In this document: piece by piece, positions 58,865-64,000 of the stretch | How positions within the stretch are numbered: the stretch's first letter is position 1 | Layout: each line of letters starts with the position of its first letter | Assembly: GCA_014843695.1 (NCBI GenBank) | Contig: CM026400.1 | Span: 34,490,435 to 34,554,434, forward strand | Length of the DNA: 64,000 nt | From: Archivesica marissinica | Lineage: Eukaryota > Mollusca > Bivalvia > Venerida > Vesicomyidae | Direction of reading: 5' to 3' | Translations under genes and position numbers: made by a program | Notes under the pieces: generated by a model | What the model saw: only the letters and a program-made list of their open reading frames with translations | Told to the model about the DNA's origin: nothing | The model's database searches: none

Positions 58865-61264
58865 GTAAGCATTAGACAATTGCTACAGATATTAACTTAG
58901 CCTGGGTGCCAGTCTGTCGATTTTTCACTTTTTAAATTCTGGCAAAATGACATGATCAGAAACTCAATACTGCCCAATTAATAGTCTCGGTGTTAAAATA
59001 TATTTATTTGACTGACCAGGCAAAATATATCGACGCCTTTTCCCAGGCTAATATTAACTCTGCATGCTGGGCCAAATATTGGATATTAATAATTCAAATG
59101 ATTGTAACATGTGACAACTCATTAATGTGTTTTTCTTATTTGTAAACTCTGGAAATGTGTCATGGAATTTCATTTTAATTGTCCTTAAAACACTGCCGTG
59201 ACCTCATACCTTTGTAGGCCTACTTGCAGTCCATTATTATTATTGGACTGCTTTCAAAGTATTATACATGTATATTAAATCCTACACGTTCATGTACTAA
59301 ATTAACAATTTTAATTAGGTGAATCTTGTTATATAAATGTATGTTTTAAGTGAGATATAAGCCTCTTGAAAACAGATCCAATATGTAAAATATTGGTACT
59401 ACTAGTAGTTTGTTCTAATGAATTTGTAATGCCTGTCGTTTTCAATATTGACAGCAGACAGAAAAGAACTTGAAAATTATTCCTGACCCAAATATTTTAT
59501 AGCAAACTGTGCTATTAAACACATAGGTTTTAACACTGTCTCATGCTGGTAAACACATGAGCTTTAACACTGTCTCATGCTGGTAAACACATGGGCTTTA
59601 ACATTGTCTCATACTGGTAAACACATGGGCTTTAACACTGTCTCATGCTGGTAAACACATGGGCTTAAATTCCCTTTAACACTGTCTCATGCTGGTAAAC
59701 ACATGGGCTTTAACACTGTTTCATGCTGGTAAACTAATGGTGCTTTAACACTGTTTCATGCTGGTAAACATATGGGCTTTAACACTGTCTCATGCTAGTA
59801 AACAAATTGGCTTTAACACTGTCTCATGCTAGTAAACAAATGGGCTTTAACACTGTCTCATGCTAGTAAACAAATGGGCTTTAACACTGTCTCATGCTAG
59901 TAAACAAATGGGCTTTAACACTGTCTCATGCTAGTAAACACATGGGCTTTAACACTGTCTCATGCTGGTAAACACATGGGCTTTAACACTGTCTCATGCT
60001 AGTAAACATATGGGCTTTAACACTGTCTCATGCTGGTAAACACATAGGCTTTAACACTGTCTCATGCTAGTAAACACATGGGCGTTAACACTGTCTCATG
60101 CTGGTAAACACATGGGCTTTAACGCTGTCTCATGCTAGTAAACTCATGGGCTTTAACACTGTCTCATGCTAGTAAACAAATGGGCTTTAACACTGTCTCA
60201 TGCTGGTAAACACATAGGCTTTAACACTGTCTCATGCTAGTAAACACATAGGCTTTAACACTGTCTCATGCTAGTAAACACATGGGCTTTAACACTGTCT
60301 CATGCTAGTAAACACATGGGCTTTAACGCTGTCTCATGCTGGTAAACACATGGGCTTTAACGCTGTCTCATGCTAGTAAACACATGGGCTTTAACACTGT
60401 CTCATGCTAGTAAACATATGGGCTTTAACACTGTCTCATGCTGGTAAACACATAGGCTTTAACACTGTCTCATGCTAGTAAACACATGGGCTTTAACACT
60501 GTCTCATGCTGGTAAACACATGGGCTTTAACGCTGTCTCATGCTAGTAAACTCATGGGCTTTAACACTGTCTCATGCTAGTAAACAAATGGGCTTTAACG
60601 CTGTCTCATGCTGGTAAACACATAGGCTTTAACACTGTCTCATGCTAGTAAACACATAGGCTTTAACACTGTCTCATGCTAGTAAACACATGGGCTTTAA
60701 CACTGTCTCATGCTAGTAAACATATGGGCTTTAACGCTGTCTCATGCTGGTAAACACATGGGCTTTAACGCTGTCTCATGCTAGTAAACATATGGGCTTT
60801 AACACTGTCTCATGCTAGTAAACACATGGGCTTTAACGCTGTCTCATGCTGGTAAACACATAGGCTTTAACACTGTCTCATGCTAGTAAACACATAGGCT
60901 TTAACACTGTCTCATGCTAGTAAACACATGGGCTTTAACACTGTCTCATGCTAGTAAACACATGGGCTTTAACGCTGTCTCATGTTGGTAAACATATGGG
61001 CTTTAACACTGTCTCATGCTGGTAAACATATGGGCTTTAACGCTGTTTCATGCTGGTAAACACATGGGCTATAACACTGTTTCATGCTGGTAAACAAATG
61101 GGCTTTAATGCTGTCTCATGCTAGTGGTTTATATGTTTTAGATGAGAGATTACAACGTATTTGTGGAGCTAGAGAAGGAGAAGCAGCGCTTGGAGACGAG
61201 GAGGGAGGAGATTGCACGGCACATTGCTGCTATAGTCGCTCATCTAAAAGAGAATAAAACTAAG
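58484..61264 (+). CDS. SARS2-like: Mitochondrial seryl-tRNA synthetase-like gene, 5' part (2 exons seen)
   Basis: Seryl-tRNA synthetase charges tRNA-Ser in the mitochondrial matrix. The two exons give 168 in-phase residues. Residues 1-40 look like a presequence (MNSLLKLFPAPKISCLSISR). The segment FDHDLVDRLDNLEELKSNLH, the following LRGLNIDVDQL and a charged coiled coil (VELEKEKQRLETRREEIARH) match the N-terminal tRNA-binding arm of class II SerRS. The catalytic domain would lie in exons beyond the window. No further exon was found to 64000. Alternatives include a SerRS-derived paralogue without synthetase activity. Confidence 0.7.
58900..59048. mobile_element. 149-bp MITE with GCCTGGG ends, TA target
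   Basis: GCCTGGGTGCCAGTCTGTCG at the left and TCGACGCCTTTTCCCAGGC at the right are imperfect inverted ends with TA on both sides. It is homologous to 20691-20831 in inverted orientation. It begins 35 bp after the exon 1 donor. Confidence 0.78.
59049..59513. other. Intron sequence, nothing recognised
   Basis: Unique AT-rich intron between the MITE and the 34-bp array. Confidence 0.5.
59514..61125. repeat. 34-bp minisatellite in SerRS-like intron 1
   Basis: Unit CATGGGCTTTAACACTGTCT followed by CATGCTGGTAAACA; about 47 copies. Variants: GCTAGT versus GCTGGT, ACGCTG versus ACACTG, CATAGG versus CATGGG. Blocks of variants repeat (for example around 60010-60200, 60410-60600). It ends about 16 bp before exon 2. 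Confidence 0.96.
61142..61264 (+). CDS. SARS2-like: SerRS-like exon 2
   Basis: Acceptor TATGTTTTAG, donor ACTAAG|GTGAAA. The exon is 41 codons, phase 0 at both ends. It encodes one arm of the predicted coiled coil (heptad-like E/K/L/R-rich). The open frame continues into the 22-bp array, which I treat as intron. Confidence 0.7.
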
Positions 61265-61310
61265 GTGAAATTCCTCCCTGGTGCAACAACAGTAAACCAC
61301 CATGCTACAA

Positions 61311-62734
61311 TCCAGCATATCATGTGGTGCAATCCAACATATCATGTGGTGCAATCCAACATATCATGTGGTGCAATCCAACATATCATGTGGTGCAATC
61401 CAACAATCCAACATATCATGTGGTGCAATCCAACATATCATGTAGTACAATCCAACATATCATGTGGTACAATCCAACATATCATGTGGTGCAATCCAAC
61501 ATATCATGTGGTGCAATCCAACAATCCAACATATCATGTAGTACAATCCAACATATCATGTGGTACAATCCAACATATCATGTGGTGCAATCCAACAATC
61601 CAACATATCATGTAGTACAATCCAACATATCATGTGGTACAATCCAACATATCATGTAGTACAATCCAACATATCATGTAGTACAATCCAACATATCATG
61701 TGGTACAATCCAACATATCATGTGGTACAATCCAACATATCATGTAGTACAATCCAACATATCATGTAGTACAGTCCAACATATCATGTGGTGCAATCCA
61801 ACAATCCAACATATCATGTAGTACAATCCAACATATCATGTGGTGCAATCCAACATATCATGTGGTGCAATCCAACATATGTAGTACAATCCAACATATC
61901 ATGTAGTACAATCCAGCATATCATGTGGTGCAATCCAACAATCCAACATATCATGTAGTACAATCCAACATATCATGTAGTACAATCCAACATATCATGT
62001 AGTACAATCCAGCATATCATGTGGTGCAATCCAACAATCCAACATATCATGTGGTGCAATCCAACATATCATGTAGTACAATCCAACATATCATGTGGTA
62101 CAATCCAACATATCATGTGGTGCAATCCAACATATCATGTGGTGCAATCCAACATATCATGTGGTGCAATCCAACAATCCAACATATCATGTAGTACAAT
62201 CCAACATATCATGTGGTACAATCCAACATATCATGTGGTACAATCCAACATATCATGTAGTACAATCCAACATATCATGTAGTACAATCCAACATATCAT
62301 GTGGTGCAATCCAACAATCCAACATATCATGTAGTACAATCCAACATATCATGTGGTGCAATCCAACATATCATGTGGTGCAATCCAACATATCATGTAG
62401 TACAATCCAACATATCATGTAGTACAATCCAGCATATCATGTGGTGCAATCCAACAATCCAACATATCATGTAGTACAATCCAACATATCATGTGGTGCA
62501 ATCCAACATATCATGTGGTGCAATCCAACAATCCAACATATCATGTAGTACAATCCAACATATCATGTGGTGCAATCCAACATATCATGTGGTGCAATCC
62601 AACAATCCAACATATCATGTAGTACAATCCAACATATCATGTGGTGCAATCCAACATATCATGTGGTGCAATCCAACAATCCAACATATCATGTAGTACA
62701 ATCCAACATATCATGTGGTGCAATCCAATCCAAC
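61311..62734. repeat. 22-bp minisatellite in SerRS-like intron 2
   Basis: Unit CATATCATGTGGTGCAATCC plus AA, with GTAGTACAATCC and GTGGTACAATCC variants. A lengthened form duplicates AATCCAAC. It starts 46 bp after the exon 2 donor. Short open frames are artefacts. Confidence 0.96.
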
Positions 62735-62832
62735 ATCATCAGAGAGAGGCAATGTGCACTTAGAGTCTGGTTTAAGGACACCATCTCCATGGTTCTGAAG
62801 GGGCTCAAACTCACAATGTCTTGACCACGAAA
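62735..62832 (-). mobile_element. SINE head fragment
   Basis: On the - strand, GGTGTCCGTTTCGTGGTCAA is followed by GTGAGTTTGAGCCCC (box-B-like) and a short body. It is too diverged to assign to a family. Confidence 0.45.
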
Positions 62833-62987
62833 CGGACACCACATCCAATGCACCCATGAGCTTCCACTTTGTATATTGTGGTTTATCTTCACTATTGCTA
62901 TAATTGTTTACTTGGAGAAAATCGGACAATGTATGTGCTTTAAAATATATAGTTTAGTGGTGTTGTAGGAATATCTGTCACATTCAG

Positions 62988-63512
62988 TGATAGTTCTAGT
63001 TTTGATAGTTCTAGTTTTAGTAGTTCTAGTTTTGATAGTTCTAATTGATAGTTCTAATTGATAGTTCTAGTTTTGATAGTTCTAGTTTTGATAGTTCTAG
63101 TTTTGATAGTTCTAGTTTTGATAGTTTTAATTGATAGTTCTAGTTTTGATAGTTCTAGTTTTGATAGTTATAATTGATAGTTCTAGTTTTGATAGTTCTA
63201 GTTTTGATAGTTCTAATTGATAGTTCTAGTTTTGATAGTTCTAGTTTTAGTAGTTCTAGTTTTGATAGTTCTAATTGATAGTTCTAGTTTTGATAGTTCT
63301 AGTTTTGATAGTTCTAATTGATAGTTCTAGTTTTGATAGTTCTAGTTTTAGTAGTTCTAGTTTTGATAGTTCTAATTGATAGTTCTAGTTTTGATAGTTC
63401 TAGTTTTGATAGTTCTAGTTTTGATAGTTCTAGTTTTGATAGTTCTAGTTTTGATAGTTCTAATTGATAGTTCTAGTTTTCATAGTTTTAGTTTTCATAG
63501 TTCTAGTTGTGC
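62988..63512. repeat. TAGTTCTAGTTTTGA-type 15-bp minisatellite
   Basis: Alternating TAGTTCTAGTTTTGA (15 bp) and shortened TAGTTCTAATTGA (13 bp) units over about 525 bp. The ordered series long-long-short recurs. Confidence 0.93.
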
Positions 63513-63555
63513 TAGCGTTTCAATTTCCCGGGGGTAACCCTTTATTCCACAATAG

Positions 63556-64000
63556 AATGTGCCCATTACTCATGTTATCTCCATAATGCTGATAAGCAAT
63601 AGGCACACTGTACTACATACCCCTTGTATCTCCATACTGCTGATAAGCAATAGGCACACTGTACTACATACCCCTTGTATCTCCATACTGCTCATACGCA
63701 ATAGGCACACTGTACTACATACCCATTGTATCTCCATACTGCTGATAAGCAATAGGCACACTGTACTACATACTCATTGTATCTCCATAATGCTGATAAG
63801 CAATAGGCACACTGTACTACATACCCATTGTATCTCCATACTGCTGATAAGCAATAGGTACACTGTACAACATACCCATTGTATCTCCATAATGCTGATA
63901 AGCAATAGGTACACTGTACTACATACCTATTGTATCTCCATACTGCTGATAAGCATTGGACACACTGTACTACATACCCATTGTATCTCCATACTGCTGA
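63556..64000. repeat. 51-bp minisatellite running off the window
   Basis: Unit GCTGATAAGCAATAGGCACA, then CTGTACTACATACCCATTGT and ATCTCCATACT; about 8.5 copies, continuing past the window end. The 17-codon unit leaves a short - strand frame open. Confidence 0.95.

Noticed and set aside
61142..61615. 157-codon frame starting at SerRS-like exon 2
   Set aside because: After codon 41 it reads the 22-bp array. The GT donor at 61265 and the coiled-coil end support splicing there.

Overview
The window is animal genomic DNA. It has spliced genes with GT-AG introns, tRNA-derived SINEs, a LINE, several MITE families and a very heavy load of tandem minisatellites. One SINE family carries a segment resembling the V-domain known from bivalve and vertebrate V-SINEs. 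Together with the AT-rich, minisatellite-laden layout this suggests a lophotrochozoan, probably a bivalve mollusc; that placement is inference. There are no bacterial features.

Two genes are supported. The first (about 11.37-23.76 kb, + strand) is a complete ER-type Hsp70 of the BiP/GRP78/HSPA5 family. It has six coding exons (13415-13536, 14994-15473, 16719-17112, 19153-19302, 21322-21583, 23054-23604) that join in phase to 652 residues. A signal peptide, all the ATPase motifs and a C-terminal HQEL are visible. A likely 5' UTR exon lies upstream, across an intron that is almost entirely a 29-bp minisatellite. The protein departs from canonical BiP in the interdomain linker. The second (58484 onward, + strand) is the 5' end of a gene that looks like mitochondrial seryl-tRNA synthetase. 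Two in-phase exons encode a presequence and the coiled-coil tRNA-binding arm. The rest lies beyond the window.

Layout: 1-577 gap; 578-1821 38-bp array; 1822-3875 SINE fragments; 3876-10488 C/A/T-rich array of 9-12-bp units; 10.8-24.2 kb the BiP-like gene with SINEs and MITEs in its introns; 24.5-25.3 kb 26-bp array; 25.8-27.7 kb 21-bp array; 28.4-31.9 kb small arrays and SINEs; 31.9-43.8 kb a giant 26-bp array holding a 1000-N gap and a 2.4-kb hAT-like insertion; 44.0-48.3 kb 32-bp array; 49.13-53.33 kb a full-length but disabled LINE on the - strand with a 13-bp target duplication; 53.6-56.2 kb 30-bp array; 58.5-64.0 kb the SerRS-like gene, whose introns hold 34-, 22-, 15- and 51-bp arrays.

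At least sixteen tandem-repeat blocks, mostly unrelated in sequence, make up more than half of the window. Several press directly against exons. Most of the long open reading frames arise because repeat units lack stop codons. I do not regard them as genes.
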